The notes: generated by a model from the sequence alone, not told the origin. A DNA stretch of 64,000 bases from Eleginops maclovinus (GCF_036324505.1 NC_086351.1:2113001-2177000), one strand, 5' to 3'; positions 49,467 through 62,457 are shown, counted from the first letter of the stretch. Made by a program: numbers and translations.

Positions 49467-50201
49467 ACTTTTGGACACTCAGAGCCTTTTTTTCACTTGG
49501 TGGAATCTTTGACAACATCTCTCAGCATTGAAAATTGGACTTAAATGGACTTTAACTTCTGATACGTGGTTCCTTTCATCTTCCAACCCCCAACTGCCAC
49601 TAAGTTGACCTAAATGGCTGGACTTTTCTGAAAGCAGTCAACCTTCAATATTATTTAAAATACAGAGAAATTATTTTTATAATTGTGAAAATGTTTTCCT
49701 ATGCAAATTAAAAAAAGGTTAACGGGCAGTCAGTTGATCCTTCTGATTATGTTTACTATCTTAATTCTTCTACAAATCCCTGGCAGTAATGGTCTGTTGT
49801 TAATAAGCCCTAGGCCACAGCAGGAAGGTAAAGCAGCCGTTTCCACGTCATGAAGCCCATTTTCATAGAGCCAATTCAATTATTTTTCAACTAGTCAACT
49901 ACATGAGAAGAGGAGGAGATGATTTGCATGAGAGGAGCTCTGCTTCCCGAAAATGTTGGTTCTGCACTAGGAGAAGAGAAGCCACCACATGCAGGACTTT
50001 GTGGGAAATCAGCATCCTGGAAAGTTTGTGTGATGGAGGAAATGACCAATTGCTATGTGTCAGGTAGATTGTGCTGGTCCAATGCACCAAAGTTGACAGA
50101 AGTTGGGAGAATTAGTTTGTCTTCTGAGAGAGAAGGCAGACGTTGATTCATAGCACCGATCAGGATGTAAGCTAACACATTTGTACAAGTTGTAAAATAA
50201 A
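49467..50201 (+). other. mcl1: probable mcl1 3'UTR
   Basis: The stretch after the stop codon has no further exon. The AATAAA at 50196-50201 is a good candidate polyadenylation signal, giving a 3'UTR of about 0.75 kb. This is inferred. Confidence 0.4.
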
Positions 50202-53200
50202 AAAATAAGTATAATTCACATGTTTTTTTTGGTACTCTCTTTTTGTAAAGGGAACTTTGCAAAAGACAGAGGTTTCATCTACAGTCATAGTTTCACGCCT
50301 CCACACTCTTCAACCTTTAGTGTTTATTCACACCACAACCCCATCAGTCAACAAAGGCTGTCGTTTCCTAGAAATTAGATGAGGCTGTGGCAGCACCCGA
50401 GCCCTCAGCTGCATCCGCAATTACTGCGAGTTTGCAGCGCTGGCGTGTTATCTGCAGAGAGCTGGTGCACAACAGCCCCATGCACCAGCAGCAGATTGTC
50501 AGAGTGGGGTAGAAACCAGTTCACAACATCCTCAGAAATTGCACAACAATAGTCTGCTTCCTGGGTTTAAGCTACCTTTTCAAAACCCTAATGAAATATG
50601 TAGTTGGTTAAGCTATCATGGCAAATATAACATTTGATTTGCTATGTTCGTCATTTTTGGGTTAGCAGCCTTATTCTCTTTTACCAACTTAACATCCTCT
50701 GTTGTTGCAGCCAATGAGTAGACGATAATTCAACCCTGCTATTGCATTATTAATCTTAAAATACAACAATATTTTTGCCTTCATTGTCCTTGAAAACTGC
50801 TTGTATCTATGTGTAGTGGTGGATAAGAAGCACCTCGTTTTATAGCTCTCTATTGATTTGTTTGGACCTTATGAATCAGGGAAATCCTCGATGTTGTGAG
50901 GCTGCCCCCTTGTTTGTTCGGATCCTCCCGTTGTCTCGGGTTACAAGGCAAACACAACACTCAGCGAGGTCTGCAGAGGAAATGGAGTAGAGCCTCTCCA
51001 TGGTGATGATCCACAGCAGACCTCCCCATGTTCTCCTCTGCGGCTAATGATTTTAGCCTCCACCCTGGTTACCCCTGCAAACCTCATTGTGAAGAACAGG
51101 CGGTTACACATCTGGGAATTGAGGCTGAGGCAATTTCATAGAGCAGTTTGCACCATTCACTAGTGTATTGGAGGGGGGGAGGGTGCAGAAAACAGACAGC
51201 ACTGCAGTGTCTTGGGGCTCAATATGCAAAGTACAAGTCTTTGAACAACCTTGATGTTGGTAACTAGCTTATTAGAGCTATGCATTATTTAAAGCCTTGC
51301 ACATGCTTTATTTTCACATTAATATGTCCGTCTGTATGGATGGTGTCAATGCTCAATAACACATCAGCACATTTGGCATGCTTCGGAAGAAACAAAAACC
51401 CTGCCTTGAATGTATCAACACTTCCTAATAACTAATGTATGTCAAACTGTAAATGAAGCGCTTGTGGTCGATGTCAACATGCATATTAACACAGCAGATT
51501 TTAACAAGTGTTCCCCTCTATGGTCGGTTATCTGTCACAGCTGAAGAAACAACTCGATGAGGAAGTTGTCAGCAACATTGATCTTTCGAGAAAACTGCAG
51601 AGCTCACCAGAATGTTTTCTTATTGCTGCAGTTAAGCTGTAAAAGGTTGTAGTTCAACTTTTCAGTCAGAAGTGCAGCAGTAAACATGAAGAGAGACTTG
51701 AGTAGGTGAATGCATTCCTGTCATAGGATGGTTCTAAGGAGTGGTTTTGAAACTATTGTCTGCATGCATACCAAACATTCAAATGGAGAGTATTGATTAT
51801 ATCCAGCTTAAACCAGAATAGCCCAACCCAGAGGACATCATTCAGGAGTACACCCAAATGCAGCTCGCTTCAGATCAGACATCAAGCGTTCTGAGTCCCT
51901 TTGGACTTGGCATTTGTGCCTCCAACAATGAAGTCTGTCCTTTCTTTAGGAATCTTTACAAAGTAGTTTCAAAACTAAATCCACACCCCGTTTCATCACG
52001 TTATTTCTTAATGTTTTCTTCCTTTTCCAAGTAAACCCAGCCCGGTGCAGTTCATTTGCACTCTGGTAACTTGAGCTGTGAGGAAGGGCCAGTTTCAGAC
52101 ACAGTCGCACACAGCATTGGTACGAGGCCTCTTCACTTCCTCGTAGCAACAGCACGCCCCTCTTTTAAAATAAGCAACTGTTCTGGGAAGTCAGCTGACT
52201 CACTCGTTTATCTTTAACAGGAGGATTCAGCCGCACTTACTGGTTAGAAGCTGCGAATACTCCGAATTCTGACCCTGCTGAGAGGCAAAGATATGTTAAG
52301 TCTTCGCAGTTTGAAGTAACACTCTGATAAAGGGAAATTGAACTTGTTAAATTGCTTGCAGGTGAAAACAAACAGATAAAGCAAGTACTGAAACATCTCA
52401 ATTTTAAAAAAAGTTGCTTTACTTACAAAGAGCTACACCTGTAGACATTGCATCTTAGCCTACAGTGTTGGCATGTTTAACATGCTTGCATAGTTTTTAT
52501 ACATGTGCAAAATATCCTGAAGAAGTCTGCAAACCTTTTCTTTTATCAAGTGACTTTGAGCCTGTTTGTGCCATTTCTTCTCCCAGGTTGATTGACAGAT
52601 TAATGTCCTAAAGTTTGAGTAGCGCCAACTCCTTAATTCTTATACAAAATTTGGATTCTGATGTAAAAACTACCATTTCCTGTTTTGCAAGGATCTTTTT
52701 CCCTGGAAAACCCCAACAAGCAAGGAGCCACATTCACCAAACCTTATGCAAAAAAAAGAAGCTGAAATTTGCATAAGCTGTCTGGTTAAAAGGAACCATG
52801 CAAACACTGTTCGTTATTATGGCTGCTATTTTGAATGGTACACAAGGTGACCACTCATTTCTGCTGCTATCTATAAATGGATGTCAACATTCTGGTGTTT
52901 AATCTGGTTTGATGTAAAGCAGACAGACACACACACACACACAGTAATTCCTGGTAATGTCAATGGAGCCAAAGGCAAAGCAGGCAATACTGATGATCTG
53001 ATGTGCATTATCTATGCATTAGACCCTGTATGTAAATTAATTGTCCTCGTGGCTTGCTGTGAAGTGGATTCATACCTGTTGAAAACAAGCAAATCCAAGA
53101 ATATGTTTAGAAATGTGATGATGTATGAGAGATTAAGGCTCCAAAGAAAGTATTCAACTTTTAAAAACTGAGGTTAAATTGTCTTTCTGAGCAGTTTATA

Positions 53201-53925
53201 GACCAATGGTTTACTTGGTATAAAACCTAATCAACGATACGGCGATAATACAAAATGAGTAAGTTTGAATCCTATCTAAACTATTTAACATTGTCCTTTT
53301 GCAGCATCACACGCCTGTACTCGAGAATGTTAGCTTAAGAAAGGTTAATTGTGACAGACTTCATGTGTTCTGTGCTTCGACACGTGTTTTCATAAAGTTC
53401 ATAAGCTGCCTTTTGTTAACAGTATTGACGTTGTGGGATGTATGGTGCAATAATGACTTTAAATATAGTTGGAGATCAGAGGTCAAAGGGCTCTCGTTCA
53501 TCAGTCTGAACCCTGAACATTGTGCTCTGTGGTGAGTGGATACTTATCACATATCACATTGAATCCTCTGGCTGATGAGTCATGTTCCCCTCTGGCCGGA
53601 GTCACCCTTTCCTTTGAAACGTTATTCTCCGACTGATGACCCGGCACTGTATTAATAGACGGCTTATCCCTGCCGGCAGCTCTGACCTGCAGGCTGCCCG
53701 CTACTATCTTTGTTACTGCAGCTTGCAGTTGCTCCATGTCTTTGTTTAGGAGGGAAATAATCATCTAAATGGGATCACAGTATGATGGGATCTTCAGCTT
53801 TTGGTAGATCAAGTGTCACAGCTATGATAGGCTAACCCTCTGTCCACCAACAGGGTTTTCTGGTTGTTGCCACTAAGAGCGCATTAAAACTATAGTGAGT
53901 GTTGAATTTGAAATTGTTGGCTAGA
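50202..53925. other. gene-free stretch downstream of mcl1
   Basis: No exon chain found. In mammals ADAMTSL4 lies beyond MCL1; no exon resembling it was recognised here. A DR1-like AGGTCAAAGGGCT occurs at 53480-53492 and a short CA run at 52925-52943. Confidence 0.5.
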
Positions 53926-54130
53926 AGAAGTCAAAATAGTTTGCTAAAAGTATCCAAAATGTTTGCTAAAAATGTGCAAAACAGTTTTATGAGAGTACGA
54001 AGTATAGTTTGCTAAGAGTACCTGAAATATTTGAGAAAACTACTCGTTACTACTACGTTTGCGTAAAGTTGTCGAAATAGTTTGCTAAATATTCAAAATA
54101 GTCAGCTTAAAGTACTTTAAATAGTTAACT
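53926..54130 (+). repeat. decayed minisatellite
   Basis: Repeated variants of AGTTTGCTAAAAGTATCC occur at roughly 25-30 bp spacing (near 53938, 53960, 54007, 54077), heavily diverged. It looks like an old tandem array of TTTGCTAA-containing units. Confidence 0.6.
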
Positions 54131-54401
54131 GACATTACGCTGGCTCTTTTTTAATTAAGAAAACATCTTTCGTGAAGTTTGACAAAGCATAGTTGTTTAC
54201 AGAAAAGACAACCAAAGTGTAGATGCTGCAGTAGCTTTGAAGACACCGTTTGTAGGGGACACTGAGGTGATGCACATGGCAAAGGGCGCAAGTGTTTCCA
54301 TGGTTTTACAAAGTACTTGATGTATGCTATAATGGTATTGGAAAAAGAAGCTAAAATTAGATTTGTTACAATAATACAAGCAGTATAGTGTCTTTTTTGT
54401 C

Positions 54402-54636
54402 ATGACCGAAAGAACGAGATCGAGGATACAAGCGGCCGAAATGGGATTTCTCCGCAGGGTGGCTGGCCGAGGGGTAGACCTAGGACCAGGTGGAGGGATT
54501 ATATCTCTGGGAGCGCCTTGGAATCCCCCAGTCAGAGCTGGTGGATGTGGCCAGGGAAAGAGAAGTTTGGGGCTCTCTGCTGGAGCTGTTACCTCCGCGA
54601 CCCTGACGGATACACGGGAGAAGATGGATGGATAGT
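54402..54636 (+). mobile_element. non-LTR retrotransposon 3' relic, internally deleted
   Basis: The frame starts with RIQAAEMGFLRRVAG, the familiar C-terminal segment of fish LINE ORF2. Then, after an apparent deletion, another frame shows PRTRWRDYISG and a third shows GIPQSELVDVARERE. Thus there is one internal deletion and at least one frameshift. It ends in the GATGGATGGAT tail usual for these elements. The clade cannot be assigned from this piece. Confidence 0.7.
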
Positions 54637-57600
54637 GTCTTTTTAAGTATTGTCAAAATACTGAATAAAATGATGTAATACAAAAAACTAGTAACTAATT
54701 AGAAATGAAACAGAGGAAAACCCCTCATGTTTTAAAAGCTATATAAACATTGCCATTTAAAACTCCGGTCATATTTTTTCTCTGTTTACTGGGTGTGTTT
54801 TATTTCTAAATGCTTCTCTTGTGTAATGATTCATGGGGGTTTTCTTTCTCAGTGTTGTGATTCTTCTAGAGTCTGCTGCAGTGTTTCCTCCTGCTGAGAA
54901 ACGTTTGCTACGTGACGTCTCGGTACCCAGACGCTCTTGTTGAAACCGCCTCTCAGTACACAGTGTGCTCTACCGCTGGGTCAACCCTGCATTGGGTCAT
55001 TGGAGGCTGTCCGTGTTTTGTTTCTCCGAGGAGAGATTCGGGAGGGGCGGGGGGGGGGGGGGCTGATGTTCCCAGCAAAAAAGAAAGCCCAGCTTGTTAT
55101 AGACGGGAAGGAAGTATATGAGGACATTTCATCCAAGAATAAATAGGCCTACCACGCCCGTGCAAATATTTAGATATCTTCCCCATGATCAAGACTCCAC
55201 ATGCCAGGGTTGTCCTTCTTCATTCTTTCTTTGCTGAATTGATTTGCTAAATTATGCACAAAGACAGCAGTGGAAATGATCCATGTTTTTATTTACAGAG
55301 AAAAGAAGGGATCGCATTTAGCCTCAGATTGGTAAATGTGACGGATATTGTATCATGTTTTCTGTCTGGACTATGGAGCAGGAATACACCAGAATGTATT
55401 CAGCTTTGATCTTGTTCAAAACCCACCTCCACAGCTTCAGGAGTATCCGCAGATGACTGATACTGTTACATATGATTGAATTCTCCAGAAAAATAGTGGA
55501 CCTTCAGATAAGATTGTGTATTTTACAGTCAGATTGTGATATAGTTTGGCAACTCTGTGTGTTTGTATGAACATAAGTAATCCACTTCCTGTTGGGCTTC
55601 TCATTTATTTAATGGGCTGTGTTCTGATAAGATGATATGACTAAAGGATATTGCTGTACCAACCTGTTATTAGAGTCTGGGGAGGGATTAGGCACCAACC
55701 TGCCCTCTGTGTTGTGTGGATTCACACTACTGCCTCAAAGTCCAGCACAACCAGTGCAATACTCCATTCATTCCTAGTGTGTGTTCATTTCAATGCCACT
55801 GTTTTTAGGAATGTGTACCATCAGAGCACAACGTAAAATAAAAACACCTTTGAAATGGGCTCATAAGCAGGGCCCCATGACAGGAAACAGACACAAAAAT
55901 AGCTCTGTTTGATTCCTTTTTTTTTTTAAATAAATGTGCAAATTCGCTTACAGATTTGAATATAGTCAAATTACCAAAGCATGCAGCGAACCCGGGGAGT
56001 TTTGGGTCCTTGGGGATCTAGTGCCCCCACATTACCAGGTTGACAATTCAACCTTGGTTTGGAAATAAAGATCACTACCTCTGTTTGAGTTCAGCTGAAA
56101 CACTGGTGTCTTGGTCAGGGCTTAAGCTCAAATAGTGACAGCACTATGTGCCAGAATGAATGTCCAATGTCAGAATCCAGGTGAAACCAAAGCCTGAGTC
56201 TACATGAGAACAAAAAGCTTTACTCCTCTAACCCGAACTACTCCTGTTATCTCAAATGCAAAGATTCCATTTCTAACCCAATAACACTTGGGTTTGAAAA
56301 TGTGGTTTGAGTCAAACCTGATACCTGACCAGCTGCATGTCACCACGTCTTTCACAGTAACCAGGTTATAAAGCAGTGCCGGTAAACGGGTTCTGATTTC
56401 CTGTCTCAATCAGGTCAACCAGGTTTCTTCTGCACACGTCTCATCCAGTCTTTAAAACTGGTCAGACAAGACACATTTGAATGATGGATAACCAAAGCAG
56501 GGATGCTAATTCCAACCTTTTGGGCTCATTGTGTCCTCTTGTTGACGACAGGGTTGTTAAGGAACTATGAAACAATGAAGGTGGGCGACTGGGATGTAGG
56601 TCACCTATTTCCTTTTTAGACTCTGAACCCGTATGGACTGTGACAGAAGATACATAAGCTCTTGTATGTCATGTTTGCAGACGCACCATGACTCTTCTTA
56701 TTGACTTCTGGTAGATCGGGGTCAAACTGTGACAGGCCCGGGCATGTCTGACCTCGGTGCTCCGAGGTGTGATGTTGTTATGACTGGATAAGCCATCAGG
56801 TGGGTGGAGGGGTCAAATGGTCAGTGTCAGTTACAGCTCGTCATCCCCCCCACCCAGCTTTACTTTTCTGTTTGGAGACGGTGTTTGCTCAGCATTGATG
56901 GCGGTTTGTTGACGTCTGTAGCCTCCAACATTCCTTTACAGCAATCTGCGGATCTGAGTGCTTCAAAAGGCCATTGAACTCAACGGAAAGAGGCCATTGT
57001 GTTTGGAAATAAACCCACTGTGCTGCTGATAGTCATCCTTTCATGTGGTTATTTAGAGAAGTCCGGCATATGGCTGTGCACAATGCAGATGACCAATTGT
57101 CATTTTTCCCATTGGAAACTTGGAGTCATGCATCTTGTGACCACATGTTTTTCTTTTTGCCCTGGCAACGGCTGAATGAATGATTGTGTTGAAATGCTTA
57201 TTTCTGAAGGAGAAGTTCATGGTATTTCCTCATCACCAACTTAATAATTATAGCCCCCTCAGCTGATGCTAGGATCAGCACGCGGTCAGCAAAAATGAGC
57301 GCAGACTTTCAGTGAATGAATCACAGCGGTGAATGTCTCAGAAAACCACAAATTGAGTTGTCAGGCAAATGTGTGTCAGCGCCGCCAAACGAACAACCAT
57401 GAGTCGTACCCTAATACCTACAATTTAGAGGACATGACTAAGGTGGAATAAATCTGTTCTAGTCTGGGCAAGTTCTTTGCTGAGTGTAAAAGGTTGCTGT
57501 GGCTCAATTAGAGGGCCAATGCAAAGGTCTAGTAGGGACGATGGCTAATTTGGTCAGTTTTGTGTGGAATAAAATCAGATTCTGGCCCAGAAAGAGAAAA

Positions 57601-58137
57601 AGTTGTACGTTGAGTGACTAACTTTTCATGCAATGTGAAGCAACACCCAGTATGTCCATCCATGATTTTATGAATAGTTGGTGTGTTTTGTCCATATCTG
57701 ACCCCTTTTTGCACAGATTACAGCTCAAAGATCCACACAAATGGCATGTATTCATTCATTTGGATTTTCTAATCTATAATAAAGCAAACAAATAGGACTC
57801 AAACCAAGTACATATTTAAATAATTAGGTTTTCCTATCGTCGAATAACAGTGTGTGGGGTGGTGTTAGATGTACGTCAGCAATGTTTCTAAGGGAAAAAC
57901 CCAACAAATGGCTCATCCGCTCATACAGCAACAATATTTATGACAAATCTCAAACCAGAATTTGTTTTTTTGACCCGTAAACCCATTTTCTCTCACCCTG
58001 CTGACGTCTGGTCATTACTTCTTCATGATTTCATTCAATGCCGTTTGACTTTGTTAGTGGATTAACTTGATCACGTTAACCTGAGTGTGACCTAATCACA
58101 ATCTGTGGATGTAAAAGGAGTTTCATCACCTGAGGGA
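54637..58137. other. gene-free stretch
   Basis: No gene is supported. A 14-base G run lies at 55049-55062. Open frames near 54912-55146 have no recognisable domain. Confidence 0.5.
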
Positions 58138-58857
58138 AAAGTAGAAGTACTCAGATCTTGTACTTGAGTAAAAGTAGAAGTACTCAGGTCTTGTACTTGA
58201 GTAAAGTAGAAGTACTCAGGTCTTGTACTTGAGTAAAGTAGAAGTACTCAGATCTTGTACTTGAGTAAAAGTAGAAGTACTCAGGTCTTGTACTTGAGTA
58301 AAAGTAGAAGTACTCAGATCTTGTACTTGAGTAAAAGTAGAAGTACTCAGATCTTGTTCTTGAGTAAAGTAGAAGTACTCAGGTCTTGTACTTGAGTAAA
58401 AGTAGAAGTACTCAGATCTTGTGCTTGAGTAAAGTAGAAGTACTCAGATCTTGTACTTGAGTAAAGTAGAAGTACTCAGGTCTTGTACTTGAGTAAAGTA
58501 GAAGTACTCAGATCTTGTACTTGAGTAAAGTAGAAGTACTCAGGTCTTGTACTTGAGTAAAGTAGAAGTACTCAGATCTTGTACTTGAGTAAAGTAGAAG
58601 TACTCAGATCTTGTACTTGAGTAAAGTAGAAGTACTCAGGTCTTGTACTTGAGTAAAGTAGAAGTACTCAGATCTTGTACTTGAGTAAAGTAGAAGTACT
58701 CAGATCTTGTACTTGAGTAAAGTAGAAGTACTCAGGTCTTGTACTTGAGTAAAGTAGAAGTACTCAGGTCTTGTACTTGAGTAAAGTAGAAGTACTCAGA
58801 TCTTGTACTTGAGTAAAGTAGAAGTACTCAGGTCTTGTACTTGAGTAAAGTAGAAGT
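58138..58857 (+). repeat. 32-bp minisatellite array inside copy 3 (about 22 units)
   Basis: Units share GTACTTGAGTAAAG and AAGTACTCAGATCTT with GGTCTT variants. They are more uniform than the first units of copy 1. Confidence 0.95.
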
Positions 58858-59249
58858 ACCAGAGTGTAGGAATACTCTGTCACAGTGAAAGTATTCTAAA
58901 TGTTCCTCCAGTGAAAGTAGAAAGTACTCTCCTCTAAATGTACTTAAAGTAGCGACAGTAAAAGTAGTCATTGTCTGATTGGTCCATTTCAGAATAATAT
59001 CTCTGATATGTTTTATAATGATTGATCATTAAAGTGTTCTCAGAGCTGGTAAAGGTGCAGCTAGTTTGAATGGCTTTGTATACTGCAGGGTAGCTGCTGG
59101 ATTTACTGCAGGTGAACTAAAGTCTGATTTAAGGGAGATTATATTTACCATCATTAATCCTAATCTGCCTAGCAACTAAAGGGATTTAATAATTAAGTAC
59201 CTCGAAGTTGAGTACTTGAGTAAATGTACTTAGTTACTTCCCACATCTG
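58138..59249 (+). mobile_element. non-autonomous hAT-like element with internal minisatellite, copy 3
   Basis: Same orientation as copy 1. The array occupies 58138-58857. The unique module (58858-59180) is nearly identical to 12339-12660 and to the inverse of 26945-27275. The right end reads GTACTTAGTTACTTCCCAC and ATCTG at 59249. Read inverted, this gives CAGATGTGGGAAGTAAC, the family terminus. The left terminus is not clear, so the copy may be truncated there. Confidence 0.75.
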
Positions 59250-60394
59250 CTGTCAACAAGCATCAGAGACGGGTAACACTTGGCCTGATAACACCTACGG
59301 TTGGTTTTTTGGAACCCGGGTTGAAAAGTTTACTTTTTTTCCGTTTGTGTCTTTTAGCTTCACACTTGCATATCAACCGCAAGGTCATCAACTTTCAGCT
59401 CAAACAATTGTTTTATGGAGGGTTTTTCTGTTGTTCAAGCCTGAAAAATGTACTTCTCTGTACACTGTTTCATATGTAGTACCGCATACTACATTTGGTG
59501 TCAAGTTTTGTTCTTTCCCTGTAGCAATGCAAACAAAAACGTATCTACTGAGCATTATGTTGATTTGATTGTCCTCAATTCCACACATTTCTCTTTGTTG
59601 TGAAAACTTTGGGAGTACATTTCCAACAATCCACATTGATCGCAAACAGTTTGGTTAGAGTTGGGTGGTGTTATGCTAATAGCTTATTAGCTTATTAAAA
59701 TAACTCGAGGTAAATTATAAAATTCTGTGCAGCTCCCGATGAAGCAAAAAGACAAAACATATCCTATGTGTAAAATCGCTGCAGAATCGCTTTTAATGTG
59801 ACTTAAACTAAAAAAACAGATGTAATTTAAGAAGCATGTTTATTGGTCAGAGGCTAACTTTAATCCCCCTTAGTTTTGACAACTACACCAAGTGATTCCA
59901 TTAAATGTGTGTTTCGTGAGAAGGAATGGTTTCCCAGGTGTAGTTATAGCGGTAATTACAATTTCATCCGCAGCTCAAATCTTTTAATCATCACCTTAGA
60001 TCAGAAGTCTATAAAATCCCCCACACAAAAAGGACAGTCAAAAACGACACTTGATTGTTCTGTAAATGAAATGGCTTTTAGGTAATTTCCAAAATACGTT
60101 ATGCTGTATATCCAAGATTACTAAACTGAGCTTTAACTTTCTTTTTCCCTTTCTCGTTAAGTCTTACTAAATCACAGGTACGGAGCTCCCCTAATTATAG
60201 GAATGTAGGGAAAAGAAAGCAAATGGAAAACTATATGAGCTATTTTAAAGACTATTATTCAATTTAGAAAAATTGAAATAAATATTTACAAGAATAGAAA
60301 AAGTTCAATAAGAAGATTTTAATTATATATTTTTTATTATAACATAAGCAGTATTTTCCCAGTGTACAGTATTTTGACAATAAGGCCTTTAAAT
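59250..60394. other. gene-free stretch
   Basis: AT-rich sequence without a supported gene. Confidence 0.5.
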
Positions 60395-60710
60395 CTTCAG
60401 TTTGAAACATGGCAAATTATTCTTAAACGTAACATTTGAGTTGAACCCTTCACCCTCTGATTGCTTTTAATTAATGCCCATCATTCTGATATAACGCACA
60501 TATTTGAGGGAAGGGTGAGAGGTTCAACAGTACGTGTCTTACTTCAAATTTCATAGGATAACATCATTAGCTAAAGGACATGTTATTAAGTGTAAAATGT
60601 AACTTTTAAGAATAATTTGCCATGTTTCAACCGTCACCCTCCGATTGGTAGACGCCCATTTGTTCCCCCGAGCCACATTTCCTAAAATATGTGTATTATA
60701 TCAGAATATA
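60395..60710. repeat. nested inverted-repeat complex
   Basis: Three interleaved inverted pairs are visible. 60400-60437 pairs with 60594-60631 (core CATGGCAAATTATTCTTAA). 60440-60457 pairs with 60511-60528 (core GTTGAACC). 60484-60507 pairs with 60683-60706 (core CTGATATAA and ACATATTT). In addition, CCCTTCACCCTCTGATTG near 60446 recurs directly as CCGTCACCCTCCGATTG near 60631. This fits a decayed foldback or MITE-like element that duplicated and inverted locally. Confidence 0.75.
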
Positions 60711-60759
60711 AAGTGACCAGCATTATTAAAAGAGGTTGCATTGAGCAGAAATGTGCAAA

Positions 60760-60880
60760 ATATAAATATATATCTAAATAAATATACATTAATAAATATA
60801 AATATATACATATAATAATAATAATAATAATATACTATAAATGAATGTGTGTGTGTGTGTATATATAAATATACAATATA
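60760..60880. repeat. AT-rich microsatellite cluster
   Basis: ATAAATAT, TAATAATAA and a short TGTGTGTG/TATATA run; low-complexity sequence only. Confidence 0.85.
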
Positions 60881-62400
60881 GAGTATGAGGAATTTCTCAC
60901 ATGATGTGGTGATTGATACGGGTATCTTGCTGTTCAGTACATTTCACTAAACTGATACCAAGAGAATGACCGGGTGTCAGGATTGCAGTTGTTGGTGTGA
61001 TGGGTGATTTACCAAGCAGATGCAATGACTGTCTTCAGTGAGTCGAACCCCTATCGCATGCCACAAAGAACACCTACTCACCTATAAGGTAATTAGGGGC
61101 TTTTTCGGTAAGCTGAACTATTGTTTTGTCTTTCAAGGCCCTATCTGTGAATTTGGGTCAGGGCTGGAATCTTTTATCCTCCCCCATGGATGACGATGGG
61201 GGGGATTAGACATAGATTTTGCATAGACAAAATAAGCGCTCAGCTGATAACCAAAGAAACAAAGAGGCTGCAGCCTTCACGGTACCAGAAAGAGAGCTGT
61301 TGGGCAAAGTGTTGTTCGTCACAGACACAGAAAAGGTTGCTCACATACGGGAAACACTATTCAGAAAGATAATCCGCTCCGTGGATGCTCATCACATGGA
61401 TTTCAGCTCTATCTTAAATATTTGTGATGTATTTTGTGCTGTGGGTCGATGGCTTAATCCAGTGTTTTAGCATCCTAATCCTCCTACTGTCCAATTCAAT
61501 CAAAGTTCCTTTAAACCAGTAAAGAGGTTTAGCAGTTTAGTGAATGTGTCCATAAACAACCAGTGTTCCTGTTTCAAGTTCCTTTGAGCAACATCTTAAG
61601 GGATAAAGTCTTTATGTTTCCCATTGCGTCAAATCCTAGATAAGAGTCAAACCAACAAGTATCACCCGCAGCCAAGTCCATTATGTCTTATTCCTCTCTA
61701 TTGGGAACATGTTCCTTCACAACCATGAATACACACTTTTTTTTACTCCCACTGGTAGAAAGAACTCACAATATGTGTATTAATCCACTGGTGAATCTAG
61801 TCCCACCAATTTCCCCCTGTTTGATTACCAGGGTTCTGTCTAGACCAGGTAACAGCGGCCCTGCACCCTCCGATGCTGTGAACGTCAGCAGTGCCATCTT
61901 GTATACGGGCGTCGTGTTCTCGAAAGATTGATATATCTTATATGCAAGATCAGCGCCACAGTATCGTCCTCATACTAAATTCTCCTAGGCAAACCCAAAC
62001 TGTAGTTCCCAGCTGTTTGAGACTTAATAAACAGGAAGACAATACATCCAGGGGTCTTTCTAGAAAAGTACAGTATGAGGCACTATCGTCTCCATCGGAC
62101 CAAATTAAGCTTTCAGGTGTAAATCCTGCATCAGAGCGAAGCAGAACATAATAGTTCCTGCATGTCTTAAAGCTGCTGAGTCATATATTGCACCACAAAC
62201 AACAACAAAAATCCAGAGGTTCCTTTACTTCCTCTCCAGAAAAAGAACAGTAAAAGAAAGGATCAGAAATCTCAGTCTCAGTGTCAGCCTGCTGCCTGCC
62301 ACTCGTCCCCCGGCAGACCCACCGGACATCCCCTCGTTATTCTCCGTAAGCTGTCTCTGCCGTCTGACCAGACATCTGACCCCACCTCCATATCTCTGGA
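60881..62400. other. gene-free stretch
   Basis: No gene is supported. A short C-run/G-run inverted motif lies near 61178-61208 (ATCCTCCCCCAT against ATGGGGGGGAT). Confidence 0.5.
62128..62172 (+). repeat. dispersed repeat, copy A
   Basis: GCATCAGAGCGAAGCAG, then ATAATAGTTCC, then CATGTCTTAAAG. The same segment recurs at 63953-64000 with about 90 percent identity by eye. Confidence 0.75.
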
Positions 62401-62457
62401 CTCATTAAACCCTTTCTGACCCACAGAGAGATTGTGGGTCAGAAAGGGTTTAATGAG
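62401..62457. repeat. perfect 24-bp inverted repeat with 9-nt loop
   Basis: Arms 62401-62424 and 62434-62457 are exactly complementary (outer bases CTCATTAAACCC against GGGTTTAATGAG; inner bases GACCCAC against GTGGGTC). The loop AGAGAGATT is at 62425-62433. Past a 4-base bulge, CTCT at 62393-62396 could pair with the AGAG-type sequence just outside the right arm. Confidence 0.95.

Noticed and set aside
59224..59568. 114-codon frame at the end of the third minisatellite element
   Set aside because: It starts inside the repeat terminus and has no recognisable domain.
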